Notes under the pieces: generated by a model
The model's input: only the letters and a program-made list of their open reading frames with translations
What the model was told of the DNA's origin: nothing
Database searches by the model: none
Assembly: GCF_027622945.1 (NCBI RefSeq)
Contig: NZ_JAPZVQ010000011.1
Span: 1-64,000, forward strand
DNA length: 64,000 nucleotides
Reading direction: 5' to 3'
Origin: Glycomyces lechevalierae
Lineage (GTDB): Bacteria; Actinomycetota; Actinomycetes; Mycobacteriales; Micromonosporaceae
Position numbers and translations under genes: made by a program
In this document: one piece after another, positions 25,989 to 34,316 of the stretch
Position numbering within the stretch: the first letter of the stretch is position 1
How the letters are laid out: each line of letters begins with the position of its first letter

Positions 25989-26678
25989 TTACTGCTCCTT
26001 GGGGGCGGGCTGCTGGCCGTAGACGTTCTGGTAGCGGTCGTAGAGCTTGTCGATGTCCGCCTGCGGGATCGGGATCGGCTCGCCGAGCTGGCGCGAGATG
26101 TGGACGGTGCGCGCCACGTCCTCGGCCATGACGGCGGCCTTCACGGCGGCCTTCGGGTCCTTGCCGATGGTGAACACGCCGTGGTTCTGCATGATCACCG
26201 CCGGGGAGCGGTGCCCCCGCAGGGTCTCGACGATGCCCTTGCCGATGGCGTCCGAACCGATGCGCGCGAACGGGCCGAGCGGGATCTCCCCGCCGAACTC
26301 GTCGGCCATCGCCGTGATGACGCACGGGATCGGCTCGGCGCGCGCGGCCCACGCGGTCGCGTACGGGCTGTGCGTGTGGACCACGCCGCCGACCTCGGGC
26401 ATCTCCTGGTAGACCACGTTGTGGCTCTCGGCGTCCGAGGAGGGCGCCAGGTCGCCGTCGAGGATCTTGCCCTCGAGGTCGGTCACGACCATCAGCTCGG
26501 GCTTCATGTCGTCGTAGGAGACGCCGCTCGGCTTGATGACGATCAGGTCGGTGCCCGGGACACGGCCCGAGACGTTGCCGCTGGTCCAGGTCACCAGGCC
26601 CCAGCGCAGCAGCTCGGCGTGCAGGTTGCAGACCTTGACCTTCATCTCCTCGACGGCCGGAGTCGTCTTGAAGCTCAT
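25989..26678 (-). CDS. araD: L-ribulose-5-phosphate 4-epimerase
   Basis: 229 residues (E. coli 231). A class II aldolase-fold zinc enzyme that makes D-xylulose 5-phosphate from L-ribulose 5-phosphate. Visible are [27 protein letters not shown], the zinc His pair in [15 protein letters not shown], and [13 protein letters not shown] with the third His. ATG 26678 has GGAGG upstream and overlaps the araB stop codon by four bases, so the two are coupled. Confidence 0.97.
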   Translation of the reverse strand: MSFKTTPAVEEMKVKVCNLHAELLRWGLVTWTSGNVSGRVPGTDLIVIKPSGVSYDDMKPELMVVTDLEGKILDGDLAPSSDAESHNVVYQEMPEVGGVVHTHSPYATAWAARAEPIPCVITAMADEFGGEIPLGPFARIGSDAIGKGIVETLRGHRSPAVIMQNHGVFTIGKDPKAAVKAAVMAEDVARTVHISRQLGEPIPIPQADIDKLYDRYQNVYGQQPAPKEQ

Positions 26679-28339
26679 TTCGTTGCCTCCGTGGCGATCT
26701 TGTGCAGAGTGTGCAGTGCGCGGGAGCCGCCGCGGCCGAAGTGGTCGTGCAGCTCCTCGTAGACGGCGTACAGCTCGTCGTAGGCGTCGGCGCGGGCCTC
26801 GTCGGGGACGTACGCGTTGCGCTCGACCTTGCCCATGGCCTCGGAGGCCGCGAAGATGTCCGGGTAGACGCCGGCCGCGACCGCGGCGTGGATCGCCGAG
26901 CCCAGAGCCGGGCCCTGGCCGGAGGTGAGCACCGTGATCGGCATGCGCAGCACGTCCGAGTAGGTCTGCATGAGCCACTTGTTCTTCAGCAGGCCGCCCG
27001 CGGCGACGAACTCGTTGATCGGGACGCCCGCCTTGACGAGGGTCTCGACGATCATGCGGGTGCCGAACGCGGTGGCCTCCACCAGCGCCCGGTAGATGTC
27101 CTCCGGCTTGGACTGCAGGCCCAGGCCGAGGATCACGCCGTGCAGGTCGTGGTCGACGAGGACGGAGCGGTTGCCCGAGTGCCAGTCGAGCGCGACCAGG
27201 CCGTGCTGGCCGACGGCCTGCCCCTCGGCGAGCTCGGTCAGGTACTCGTGGATCGAGATGCCGCGCTGCTCGGCCTCGGCGGTGTACTCGCCGGGGACGC
27301 CGTTCTTGGTGAACCACGCGAAGATGTCGCCCACGCCGGACTGGCCGGCCTCGTAGCCCCACAGGCCCTTGGTGATGCCGTCGCGAACGACGCCGCACAT
27401 GCCCGGCGCCTCGGTCAGGTTCTCGCCGTTGACGACGTGGCAGGTGCTGGTGCCCATGATGGCGACCATCTGGCCGGGGCCGACGGCCTTCGCGGAGGCG
27501 GCCGTGACGTGCGCGTCGACGTTGCCGGCGGCGATCACGGTGCCCTCGTTCAGGCCGGTCCACTCGGCGGCCTGCGCGGTGAGCACGCCGGCCTTGTCGC
27601 CCAGCGGCAGGAGCGGGTGCTCCATCTTGGCGTTGAAGTCGGCGAAGTCGGGGTTGAGCGCGGCCAGGTACTCGCGGGAGGGACGCTCGCCGTCCTGCAC
27701 GATGCCCTTGTAGCCGGCGGTGCAGGAGTTGCGGGTCTCCTCGCCGCAGAGCTGCCACACGATCCAGTCGGCGGCTTCGATCCAGCGCTCGGCGCGGTCG
27801 TAGACCTCGCGGTCCTCCTCGAGGAGCTGCAGGCCCTTGGCGTAGGCCCACTCCGAGGAGATCTTGCCGCCGTAGCGGGGCAGCCACGACTCGCCGCGCT
27901 CGGCGGCGACGGCGTTGATGCGGTCGGCCTGGCCCTGCGCGGCGTGGTGCTTCCAGAGCTTGGGCCACGCGTGCGGCCGGTCGGCGAGGTCGTCCAGCTC
28001 GCACAGCGGGGTGCCGTCGGCGGTGGTCGGGAGGATCGTGCACGCGGTGAAGTCCGTGGCGATGCCCACGACCTGGTCGGGGCTCACGCCGGCGGCGGCC
28101 ACGGCGGCGGGCACGGCGTTGCGGAGCACGTCGACCCAGTCCTTGGGCGACTGGAGGGCCCAGCTGCGGCCGAGGCGGACGCCGGAGCCCGGGAGGGCCT
28201 CCTCGATGGCGCCGTGCTCGTACACGTGCTCGGCACTGGCCAGCTCGCGGCCATCGGCGACCGACGCGACGACGACCCGGCCTGACAGGGTGCCGAAGTC
28301 GATCCCGATAGCAACGGCACCGTTGTCGCTGCCAGTCAT
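26675..28339 (-). CDS. araB: L-ribulokinase
   Basis: 554 residues. A FGGY-family kinase that phosphorylates L-ribulose. The nucleotide motif [15 protein letters not shown] opens the protein. [38 protein letters not shown] and the C-terminal [19 protein letters not shown] follow the family. AAAGGAGG lies just before the ATG. It is first of araBDA. No AraR-type regulator is adjacent. An AACG-N8-CGTT element upstream is a candidate operator. Confidence 0.97.
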   Translation of the reverse strand: MTGSDNGAVAIGIDFGTLSGRVVVASVADGRELASAEHVYEHGAIEEALPGSGVRLGRSWALQSPKDWVDVLRNAVPAAVAAAGVSPDQVVGIATDFTACTILPTTADGTPLCELDDLADRPHAWPKLWKHHAAQGQADRINAVAAERGESWLPRYGGKISSEWAYAKGLQLLEEDREVYDRAERWIEAADWIVWQLCGEETRNSCTAGYKGIVQDGERPSREYLAALNPDFADFNAKMEHPLLPLGDKAGVLTAQAAEWTGLNEGTVIAAGNVDAHVTAASAKAVGPGQMVAIMGTSTCHVVNGENLTEAPGMCGVVRDGITKGLWGYEAGQSGVGDIFAWFTKNGVPGEYTAEAEQRGISIHEYLTELAEGQAVGQHGLVALDWHSGNRSVLVDHDLHGVILGLGLQSKPEDIYRALVEATAFGTRMIVETLVKAGVPINEFVAAGGLLKNKWLMQTYSDVLRMPITVLTSGQGPALGSAIHAAVAAGVYPDIFAASEAMGKVERNAYVPDEARADAYDELYAVYEELHDHFGRGGSRALHTLHKIATEATK

Positions 28340-28397
28340 TGCGCCTCCTTTGGGGGTGCTCGTTTTCGACTCGTTCGTCGAGGTCCTTAAGGAAAAA

Positions 28398-28484
28398 GTG
28401 ATCGCTCACATGCTGTTGTTCCACCGCGTGAGGGCAGCGTATGCACAGAGTTTGATCCCCAACAACCTAACGCATTCACACGTT
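28398..28484 (-). promoter_or_regulatory. Candidate regulatory sites upstream of araB
   Basis: Two short symmetric elements lie 60-145 bases before araB. GTGA-TCGC-TCAC (28398-28409) and AACG-N8-CGTT (28469-28484) both resemble half-site pairs of LacI/GntR-type regulators. No convincing sigma-70 promoter could be fixed. Weak evidence. Confidence 0.3.
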
Positions 28485-28600
28485 CGATACCACCAGCGGT
28501 CCGGTGAACGGACGCCCGAACCGGAAATACCGGATCGATTCCGGCGCGCCTGAACCGCAACACGATACCCGGGTGTGACCGAGGTCCCGCGACGGCGCCC

Positions 28601-28734
28601 GTGCACAGCACTCCGTACATCGTATTCCGTACGCCGTATCCAGTGCGCAGTACGTTGTACGCCGCACACTGTACGACGTACGAGTAATGCGCATCCGCAT
28701 CGTCTCGTACGGCGTACGCCGTACTAAGTACGAG
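28601..28734. repeat. Heptad array: tandem 7-bp GTACGNN units
   Basis: Twelve consecutive 7-base units begin at 28601 and every seventh base to 28678 (for example GTACATC, GTATTCC, GTACGCC, GTACGTT, GTACGAC). Then come 22 unlike bases (28685-28706) and four more units (28707-28734: GTACGGC, GTACGCC, GTACTAA, GTACGAG). The consensus is GTACGNN with frequent GTAT, GTGC or GCAC variants. The 3' end abuts the -35 box of the SDR promoter. Seven-base arrays are known as cyanobacterial STRR repeats and as operators of ribbon-helix-helix proteins such as the omega repressor. Which applies here is unknown. Confidence 0.85.
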
Positions 28735-28759
28735 GTTATCCGCGATCACCGCCGGGTAT
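28735..28759 (+). promoter_or_regulatory. Sigma-B/F-type promoter of the SDR gene
   Basis: GTTA (28735-28738), 15-base spacer, GGGTAT (28754-28759). It matches the GTTT-N15-GGGTAT consensus of actinobacterial SigF/SigB with one change. It sits 58 bases before the ATG, directly downstream of the heptad array. Confidence 0.65.
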
Positions 28760-28816
28760 TCGCCGGGCCGGGACCCGGCCGAAGCCGAGGCCGGGCAGAG
28801 CGGAGAGGACAGACTG

Positions 28817-29662
28817 ATGGGCAAGCCGGGACAGCAGCAGGAACCTCCGGGCATGACCGAGGCCATGACGCCGAAGCCCAAGGACTCCATGGAGGGGTAC
28901 GAGGGCCGCGGCCTCCTCAAGGACCGCCGGGCGCTGATCACCGGCGGCGACTCCGGGATCGGGCGGGCCGTCGCGATCGCGTTCGCCAAGGAGGGCGCCG
29001 ACGTCGCCATCGCCTACCTCGAGGAGCACGAGGACGCCGAGCGGACCGCGGAACTGGTCGAGGCCGAGCGCCGCCAGTGCGCGCTGCTCCCCGGCGACCT
29101 CGCGGACCGCGACCACTGCCGCGAGGTGGTCGACCAGACCGTCAAGGCGCTCGGCGGGCTCGACCTGCTCGTCAACAACATCGCGACCCAGACGCCGGTG
29201 GAGCGGCCCGAGGACATCAGCGACGAGCAGTGGGAGCACACGTTCAACGTGAACATGCACAGCTTCCACCGGGTGACGCGGGCGGCGCTGCCGCACATGG
29301 GCGAAGGCGACGCGATCGTCAACTGCGCCTCCGTGAACGGCCTGCGCGGCAACAAGACGCTCATCGACTACTCGGCGACGAAGGGCGCGATCATCGCCTG
29401 GACGTACTCGATGGCGCAGGCGCTCGCGCCGCGCGGCATCCGCGTCAACTGCGTCGCGCCCGGTCCCGTGTGGACGCCGCTCATTCCGTCGACACTGCCC
29501 GAGGACCATGTGGAGGGCTTCGGCTCGAACACGCCGATGGGCCGCCCGGCCGAACCGGACGAACTCGCGCCCTCGTTCGTGTTCCTGGCCTCGAACACCA
29601 TGTCGTCCTTCATCACCGGCGAGGTGATCGCGGCCCTCGGCGGCGAGACCATGCCCGGCTGA
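28817..29662 (+). CDS. Stress-type short-chain dehydrogenase/reductase
   Basis: 281 residues. A Rossmann fold with TGGDSGIG (42-49), LVNNIATQ, the catalytic Ser in NCASVNG and YSATKGA (Tyr-x3-Lys). The N-terminal extension (MGKPGQQQEPPGMTEAMTPK ending before LLKDRRALITGG) is typical of the YhxC/YghA subfamily, often induced by general stress. GGAGAGGA precedes the ATG. It has its own sigma-B/F-like promoter and a strong terminator, so it is probably monocistronic. The substrate is unknown. Confidence 0.92.
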   Translation: MGKPGQQQEPPGMTEAMTPKPKDSMEGYEGRGLLKDRRALITGGDSGIGRAVAIAFAKEGADVAIAYLEEHEDAERTAELVEAERRQCALLPGDLADRDHCREVVDQTVKALGGLDLLVNNIATQTPVERPEDISDEQWEHTFNVNMHSFHRVTRAALPHMGEGDAIVNCASVNGLRGNKTLIDYSATKGAIIAWTYSMAQALAPRGIRVNCVAPGPVWTPLIPSTLPEDHVEGFGSNTPMGRPAEPDELAPSFVFLASNTMSSFITGEVIAALGGETMPG

Positions 29663-29677
29663 CCGATCCGATCCGCC

Positions 29678-29708
29678 CGTGCCCCGGCCGCATTGCGGCC
29701 GGGGCACG
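29678..29708 (+). terminator. Terminator hairpin after the SDR gene
   Basis: Perfect 14-bp arms (29678-29691, 29695-29708) with an ATT loop, 16 bases past the stop codon. Confidence 0.85.
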
Positions 29709-29897
29709 AACGTGCAGGTCAACGGCAGCGCGACGCACAATGTCGTACCCCTCTGTCAGGGTTCATACCGGGGGCCCATCGAAGTCCGATTTGCCGGGAC
29801 CCTCCGCTCACCTTTCCCGACACCGGGGACGGCGCCGACCGACCGGCGGCGCACCCGGAGCCGGGCGAAGACCTTCTGCGGCGCTCCCCCGAAAGAG

Positions 29898-29929
29898 GCG
29901 GACCGGCGGGCCATGGCCCGCCGGTCCGC
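29898..29929 (-). terminator. 32-bp perfect palindrome, terminator of the DUF3618 operon
   Basis: A gap-free palindrome with 16-bp arms beginning GCGGACCGGC and ending GCCGGTCCGC, 15 bases beyond the stop of the minus-strand operon. Together with the SDR terminator it insulates two convergent units. No other feature was seen between 29709 and 29897. Confidence 0.75.
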
Positions 29930-29944
29930 TGCTCCCGCGTCGCC

Positions 29945-30517
29945 TCAGTGGGTGAGGCGGCGCATCGCCTTCCTGCGCTGCTTCAGCACGGCCGTCGCGG
30001 CCGAGCCGAAGGCGTCCTTCGCCGCGGCCCAGCGCTTGCGGGCGGCCTTGCTCGCCGCCTTCCGGCGCAGCTCGGTCTCCTTGATCGCCTGCCGCGCCGC
30101 GTCACGCGCGGCCTTGGAGGACCGGCGCTGGTCGCGGATGACGTGCACGCCCACGATCGCGGCCACCGTCGCGCCCGCCGCCGCGACGGCCACCGTCAGC
30201 GGGTGGCGCCGCACCGGCGCGAACGGACCGTGCGCATGTCCGGCGTCAGGGTCGAGGCCCAGCCGCTCCTTCAGCTCCAGCACCGTGTCGTTGACCCGCC
30301 CGCGCGTGAACTCGGCGTCCCTCTCCAAGTCCCTGGTGGACTTGTACTGGTCCGCCTCTGCGTTCTGACGGGCCCATTCGTCCTGGTGCTCGCGCTTGAA
30401 CTCGGTCTCGCTCGGGGCCTCCACGTTCGGCCAGTACGGCATCGACACCGAAGGCGGCGGCGAGAGCCCGACTCCGGGCGGAAACGGCCCGTTCGTCGGG
30501 CCTGGCATACCGGTCAT
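29945..30517 (-). CDS. DUF3618-like single-pass membrane protein
   Basis: 190 residues. An acidic N-terminal region is followed by the DUF3618-type helix LERDAEFTRGRVNDTVLELK (about 63-82), one membrane helix (RRHPLTVAVAAAGATVAAIV, about 102-123) and a very basic C-terminal tail with many Lys/Arg/Ala. The start overlaps the stop of the holin-like gene by four bases (ATGA), so it is the third gene of an operon. In actinobacteria DUF3618 proteins commonly accompany PF07332 holin-like proteins. Role unknown, with cell-envelope stress suspected from the promoter type. Confidence 0.8.
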   Translation of the reverse strand: MTGMPGPTNGPFPPGVGLSPPPSVSMPYWPNVEAPSETEFKREHQDEWARQNAEADQYKSTRDLERDAEFTRGRVNDTVLELKERLGLDPDAGHAHGPFAPVRRHPLTVAVAAAGATVAAIVGVHVIRDQRRSSKAARDAARQAIKETELRRKAASKAARKRWAAAKDAFGSAATAVLKQRRKAMRRLTH

Positions 30518-31038
30518 CGGTCCATCCTCCCTTTCAGAGCCCGGACGTCCTCCCGGGCGTGCTCCATCGTCTCGTCAGGGACCGGCGGCAGTGCCGCGCG
30601 GAGCTTGGCGCGCCCCACCAGCGCGAAGATCCCCGCGACCGCCAGCAGCGCCACGCCCGTCACGATGGCGGCCAGCCAGGCCGGCCACACCAGCGCGAGC
30701 GCGATGCCCGCCGCGAGGGCCAGCGCCGCGCCGCCGTAGATCGCGATGACGCCGGCGAGGGCGAACATGCCGCCGCCGAACGCGCCCCGCTTGGCCTTGT
30801 CGCCGATCTCGCGCGCGGCCAGTTGGGCCTCGACGCGGGCCAGGTGCGCCACCTGGGAGGTCAGGTCGCCCACGATCTGGCCGACGGAGCGGTCCTGCTC
30901 GTCCCAGTCGTGGCGGCCGCGGCCGCGCCGGCCGTGGTCGGTCCGGGTGTCGTGGTCGGCGTCGGCCCAGCGTCCGCCGTGCTCGCGCTCGGCGGCGCGG
31001 ATGGCCTGCGCCTCGGGGTGGTCGTGTCGGACCTCCAT
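30514..31038 (-). CDS. Holin-superfamily III-like (PF07332) membrane protein
   Basis: 174 residues from ATG 31038, with GAGAGGTG upstream. A His/Asp/Arg-rich polar N-terminus precedes VGQIVGDLTSQVAHLARVEA, the amphipathic lead-in of the family. Two membrane helices follow (FGGGMFALAGVIAIYGGAAL and WPAWLAAIVTGVALLAVAGI). The family was named for phage holins, but chromosomal members are found in stress operons and no phage genes are near. Lies 23 bases downstream of the 110-residue gene and overlaps the DUF3618 gene. Confidence 0.85.
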   Translation of the reverse strand: MEVRHDHPEAQAIRAAEREHGGRWADADHDTRTDHGRRGRGRHDWDEQDRSVGQIVGDLTSQVAHLARVEAQLAAREIGDKAKRGAFGGGMFALAGVIAIYGGAALALAAGIALALVWPAWLAAIVTGVALLAVAGIFALVGRAKLRAALPPVPDETMEHAREDVRALKGRMDR

Positions 31039-31061
31039 GTCGTCACCTCTCTCCGCCGGGC

Positions 31062-31394
31062 TCAGGAGCGCCTGTCGACGGCGCGCTGGAGCTCGGCCTT
31101 GTTCATCTTGGATCGGCCTTCGATGTTCTTGCGGCGGGCCTCTTCGTAGAGCTGGTCCTTGGTGCGGCCCTTGGGCCCGGAGTGCGAACGCTGACCGCCG
31201 CGTTTCGCGGACGACATGTCCTTCGTGGAAGTGCGGCTGGCCTTCTTGGTCTCGCCCTTGCGGGCGCGTTCCTTGTTGACGGTGCGCGCGGCCATCTCCT
31301 CGGCCCGGTCGTGGCCCATGCCCCGGTCCTCGGCCTGGTCGCGGATGTGCTTGTACTGGCGTTCTTCCTTCTTGGTCCACTGTCGCTGCGGCAT
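31062..31394 (-). CDS. Plasmid-stabilisation-like small basic protein
   Basis: 110 residues, highly charged. The pattern QWTKKEERQYKHIRDQAEDR, EEMAARTVNKERARKGETKK, then a Rho_N/SAP-like tail TKDQLYEEARRKNIEGRSKM is that of a conserved actinobacterial family annotated as plasmid stabilisation protein. The tail suggests nucleic-acid binding. First gene of the operon with the holin-like and DUF3618 genes. A GTTT-N15-GGGAA promoter lies 53 bases upstream. No toxin partner is present, so a toxin-antitoxin role is unlikely. Confidence 0.85.
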   Translation of the reverse strand: MPQRQWTKKEERQYKHIRDQAEDRGMGHDRAEEMAARTVNKERARKGETKKASRTSTKDMSSAKRGGQRSHSGPKGRTKDQLYEEARRKNIEGRSKMNKAELQRAVDRRS

Positions 31395-31446
31395 GGCCCT
31401 TCACCTCCGCGGTGTCCGGTTTCGGCCAAGTGCGATGCGGATCGGG

Positions 31447-31470
31447 TTCCCCGCCCGGCTCGGTGGAAAC
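31447..31470 (-). promoter_or_regulatory. Sigma-B/F-like promoter of the three-gene operon
   Basis: On the minus strand, GTTT (31470-31467), 15 bases, GGGAA (31451-31447). One base departs from GGGTA. It is correctly placed 53 bases upstream of ATG 31394. Confidence 0.5.
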
Positions 31471-31625
31471 CTCGCGTGCGGCGGGCCCGGCGCTGGTCGG
31501 GGCGGTGCGCATACTTCGGCGGCGTCCGGGTAGCCCTCTTCGGCAAGCCAGGCTTGCGGGGGACTCCCGCCGCTCGGTGCGGTCTGTAGAGGGCTGCCGT
31601 GCCGCCCGGCGGAGCACCATAGATG

Positions 31626-31660
31626 AACGGCACTGCGGGAATCCGTCCCGCAGTGCCGTT
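31626..31660 (-). terminator. Terminator hairpin after the DUF4383 gene
   Basis: 15-bp perfect arms (31626-31640 and 31646-31660) around ATCCG, 17 bases past the minus-strand stop at 31677. Confidence 0.85.
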
Positions 31661-31676
31661 CTGCGCGCGCGTCGGG

Positions 31677-32204
31677 TCAGCGGGCGGCGCCGCGGTTGGT
31701 CTCGCCGAAGTCGCCTTCGCCGCGGGCCTCGCTCTCCTTGGGGAGCTTGGTGTGCAGGAAGAGGCCGAGCGCGATCATGCCGAGGCCGAGCACGAGGTGC
31801 AGCCAGTCGTCGGCGGTGTTGGCGGGCAGGAAGTTGCCCGCGTCCTGGTCGCCGACGGGGAATCCGTACATGCCGAGCAGCAGGTAGAGGACGCCGCCGC
31901 CGATGAGGTACCAGCGGGCGGCCCTGACGAACCAGGCCATGAAGAGGCCGAGGAGTCCGATGGCGATGTGGATCAGGTTGTGCAGCACCGAGACCTGGAA
32001 TATGCCGAAGAGTTCGGCCCCCGAGTCGGTGCCCGAGAAGGTCATGCTGGAGAAGTCCGTCGTGATGCCCGGGAGGAACCCGAGCACGCCGATCAGCACG
32101 AACACGAGGCCGACGCCCGAGGCGCCGTCCTGGACGGCGGTCGTGCGGCGCCGTTCGGCCTCCCACCAGTGGTGCCCGGTGGTGGACATCGGATGCGAGT
32201 TCAT
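31677..32204 (-). CDS. DUF4383-family four-helix membrane protein
   Basis: 175 residues. Four membrane helices: GVGLVFVLIGVLGFLPGI, LHNLIHIAIGLLGLFMAWFV, WYLIGGGVLYLLLGMYGF and HLVLGLGMIALGLFLHTKLP. The HNLIHIAIGLLGL motif and the DDWLHLVLG motif are characteristic of DUF4383. ATG 32204 is chosen because AAAGGAGGGG precedes it. The function of the family is unknown. It is divergent from transketolase, and each has its own sigma-B/F-like promoter. Confidence 0.88.
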   Translation of the reverse strand: MNSHPMSTTGHHWWEAERRRTTAVQDGASGVGLVFVLIGVLGFLPGITTDFSSMTFSGTDSGAELFGIFQVSVLHNLIHIAIGLLGLFMAWFVRAARWYLIGGGVLYLLLGMYGFPVGDQDAGNFLPANTADDWLHLVLGLGMIALGLFLHTKLPKESEARGEGDFGETNRGAAR

Positions 32205-32307
32205 CGTTCCCCTCCTTTCGGTGTACCGAGCGCGCCGCCGCGCCCGCCTATGGGCTTCCGGACGAGGCGGCTCGCTGCGGGATCCGAGCGGACCCGCGTG
32301 GTTCGAG

Positions 32308-32331
32308 TACCCGTGTGCGGCGCTGTGACAC
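32308..32331 (-). promoter_or_regulatory. Sigma-B/F-like promoter of the DUF4383 gene
   Basis: On the minus strand, GTGT (32331-32328), 15 bases, GGGTA (32312-32308). One mismatch in the -35 box. About 100 bases before ATG 32204. Confidence 0.45.
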
Positions 32332-32334
32332 CCG

Positions 32335-32358
32335 GTTTCGGGCCGGTGGGCGCGGGTA
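32335..32358 (+). promoter_or_regulatory. Sigma-B/F-type promoter of transketolase
   Basis: GTTT (32335-32338), 15 bases, GGGTA (32354-32358), an exact match to the consensus, 38 bases before the GTG start at 32396. Confidence 0.7.
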
Positions 32359-32395
32359 GTCCTGCCATTCAGGGACCCGACGCCATGGAGGAGCC

Positions 32396-32399
32396 GTGA
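32396..32399 (+). promoter_or_regulatory. GTG start codon of transketolase set by a strong ribosome site
   Basis: GGAGGAG (32387-32393) lies just upstream of GTG 32396. No in-frame ATG exists before the conserved N-terminus, so GTG initiation is the only start that keeps the family's length. Confidence 0.6.
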
Positions 32400-34234
32400 G
32401 CCTCATCGAGGAACGCACCAGTGACATCGCCGAGCTCGGCCAGCAGCTCCGCGTGGATGCGGTGCGCGCGTCGGCCCGCGCGGGGTCGGGGCATCCAACC
32501 TCGTCGATGTCGGCGGCCGACCTGATGGCGGGTCTCCTTGCCGGGCATCTGCACTACGACTTCGATCGCCCGCATCTGCCGGGGAACGACCGGCTGGTGT
32601 TCTCCAAGGGGCACGCGTCGCCGCTGCTGTACGCGATGCTGCGCGCGGCGGGCGCGATCGACGAGGAGCATCTGCTGACGTACCGCAGGCTGGGCTCCGA
32701 CCTGGAGGGGCATCCGACGCCGCGGCTGCCGTGGGTGGACGTGGCGACGGGGTCGCTCGGGCAGGGCCTGCCGATCGGGGTGGGGATGGCGCTGGGCGCG
32801 CGGCTGTCGGGGTCGCCGGCGCACGTGTGGGTGCTGTGCGGGGACGGCGAGATCGCGGAGGGCTCCATGTGGGAGGCGTTCGCGGCGGCCGCGGACTTCG
32901 GCCTGGGGAACCTGTGCGCGATCGTGGACGTGAACCGGCTGGGCCAGACGGGCCCGACCCGCTACGAGTGGGACACGGGGGCGTACGCGGCGCAGATCGG
33001 CGGGTTCGGCTGGCACACGATCGAGATCGACGGGCACGACCCGGAGCAGATCGACCAGGCGTACGCCGAGGCGGAGCGGCAGGACTCGCCGACGGCGATC
33101 CTCGCGAAGACCCGCAAGGGTAGGGGGGTCGCGGCCGCGGAGGACAAGGAGGGCCTGCACGGCAAGCCGCTGGACGAGCCGGAGAAGGCGGTCGTGGAGC
33201 TCGGGGGCGTGCGGGAGGCGCGCGTTCGCGTGAACCCGCCGCGGTCGAGCGAGCCGAGGCGCTCGCAGCCGTCGCTGCCGGTCGAGCGGCCGTCGTTCCC
33301 GGTCGGGAGCGACGCCGCGACGCGGGACGGTTTCGGGGCGGCGCTCGAGGCGCTGGGCGACGCGAACCCGGACGTGGTGGTCGTGGACGGGGAGGTCGCC
33401 GATTCGACGCGCACGGCCGCGTTCAGGAAGGCGTTCCCGAACCGGTTCTTCGAGTGCTACATCGCGGAGCAGCAGATGATCGGCGCGGCGGTGGGGCTGC
33501 AGTCGCAGGGGTGGATTCCGTACGCCGCGACGTTCGCCGCGTTCCTCACGCGCGCGCACGACTTCCTGCGGATGGCCGCCATCGGCGGGGCGGATCTGCG
33601 GGTCGTCGGCTCGCACGCGGGCGTGTCGATCGGCGCGGACGGCCCGAGCCAGATGGGCCTGGAAGACCTCGCGATGTTCCGGGCGCTGTGGCGCAGCGTG
33701 GTGCTGTACCCGTGCGACGCGAACCAGTGCGCGCATCTGACCGCGACGATGGCGGACCTGCCGGGAATCAGCTACCTGCGGACGACGCGCGCGGAGACGC
33801 CGGTGATCTACCGGGGCGACGAGCTGTTCCCCGTTGGCGGCAGCCGGACCCTGGTCGGTTCGGCGCACGACCGGGCGGTGATCGTCGCGGCGGGGATCAC
33901 GGTCTCGGAGAGCCTGAGCGCGGCCGAGCGCCTGGCGTCGGAGGGTCTCCCGGTGCGGGTCATCGACGCGTATTCGGTGAAGCCGCTCGACGCGGCCGCG
34001 ATCCGTCAGGCCGCCGCGGACACCGGGCGCGTGCTCACGGTCGAGGACCACTGGCCGGTCGGGGGTCTCGGGGACGCCGTCCTCGACGCCGTGGCCGGGC
34101 AGATCCCTGATGTGCGCTTCCACAAGCTCGCCGTGCGCGGCATGCCCGGTTCGGCCGGGCCGGCCGAGCAGTTGGCGGCGGCCGGGATCGATGCGGCCGC
34201 GATCGTGCGGGCCACGCAGCGGCTCGTGGCCTGA
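32396..34234 (+). CDS. tkt: Transketolase, short (TKTL/animal-like) type
   Basis: 612 residues. Thiamine-diphosphate enzyme of the pentose phosphate pathway. The TPP domain shows SGHPTSSMSAADLMAGLLAG, the motif GDGEIAEGSMWEA and DVNRLGQTG. The pyrimidine domain has the catalytic Glu in AEQQMIGAAVGLQSQG, followed by AAFLTRAHDFLRM. The C-terminal domain begins near GGSRTLVGSAHDRAV. The shortness and the low-complexity linker (about 280-300) fit the TKT/TKTL clade rather than the 660-residue bacterial type. It is therefore probably a second, stress-linked transketolase under a sigma-B/F-type promoter. Confidence 0.92.
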   Translation: MSLIEERTSDIAELGQQLRVDAVRASARAGSGHPTSSMSAADLMAGLLAGHLHYDFDRPHLPGNDRLVFSKGHASPLLYAMLRAAGAIDEEHLLTYRRLGSDLEGHPTPRLPWVDVATGSLGQGLPIGVGMALGARLSGSPAHVWVLCGDGEIAEGSMWEAFAAAADFGLGNLCAIVDVNRLGQTGPTRYEWDTGAYAAQIGGFGWHTIEIDGHDPEQIDQAYAEAERQDSPTAILAKTRKGRGVAAAEDKEGLHGKPLDEPEKAVVELGGVREARVRVNPPRSSEPRRSQPSLPVERPSFPVGSDAATRDGFGAALEALGDANPDVVVVDGEVADSTRTAAFRKAFPNRFFECYIAEQQMIGAAVGLQSQGWIPYAATFAAFLTRAHDFLRMAAIGGADLRVVGSHAGVSIGADGPSQMGLEDLAMFRALWRSVVLYPCDANQCAHLTATMADLPGISYLRTTRAETPVIYRGDELFPVGGSRTLVGSAHDRAVIVAAGITVSESLSAAERLASEGLPVRVIDAYSVKPLDAAAIRQAAADTGRVLTVEDHWPVGGLGDAVLDAVAGQIPDVRFHKLAVRGMPGSAGPAEQLAAAGIDAAAIVRATQRLVA

Positions 34235-34316
34235 GCTCGAGAACTCGAAAACGCCGCACAGGAGAACGACGCGAACGATACTCGTGTCAACGGCTCAACG
34301 AATGGAGACGAGCAGC

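Noticed and set aside
28601-28734. CRISPR array
   Set aside because: Units are seven bases with no spacers and no cas genes. Not a CRISPR.
28387-29010. Minus-strand frames through the heptad array with repetitive peptides (YGVRRT-like)
   Set aside because: The periodicity comes from 7-bp DNA repeats read in three frames. There is no ribosome site and no family.
30514-31038. Prophage remnant (holin)
   Set aside because: Only a PF07332 chromosomal protein in a stress operon. No integrase, capsid, tail or lysin genes are present.
31062-31394. Toxin-antitoxin or plasmid partition locus
   Set aside because: The protein is a conserved actinobacterial charged protein with no toxin partner or partition site.
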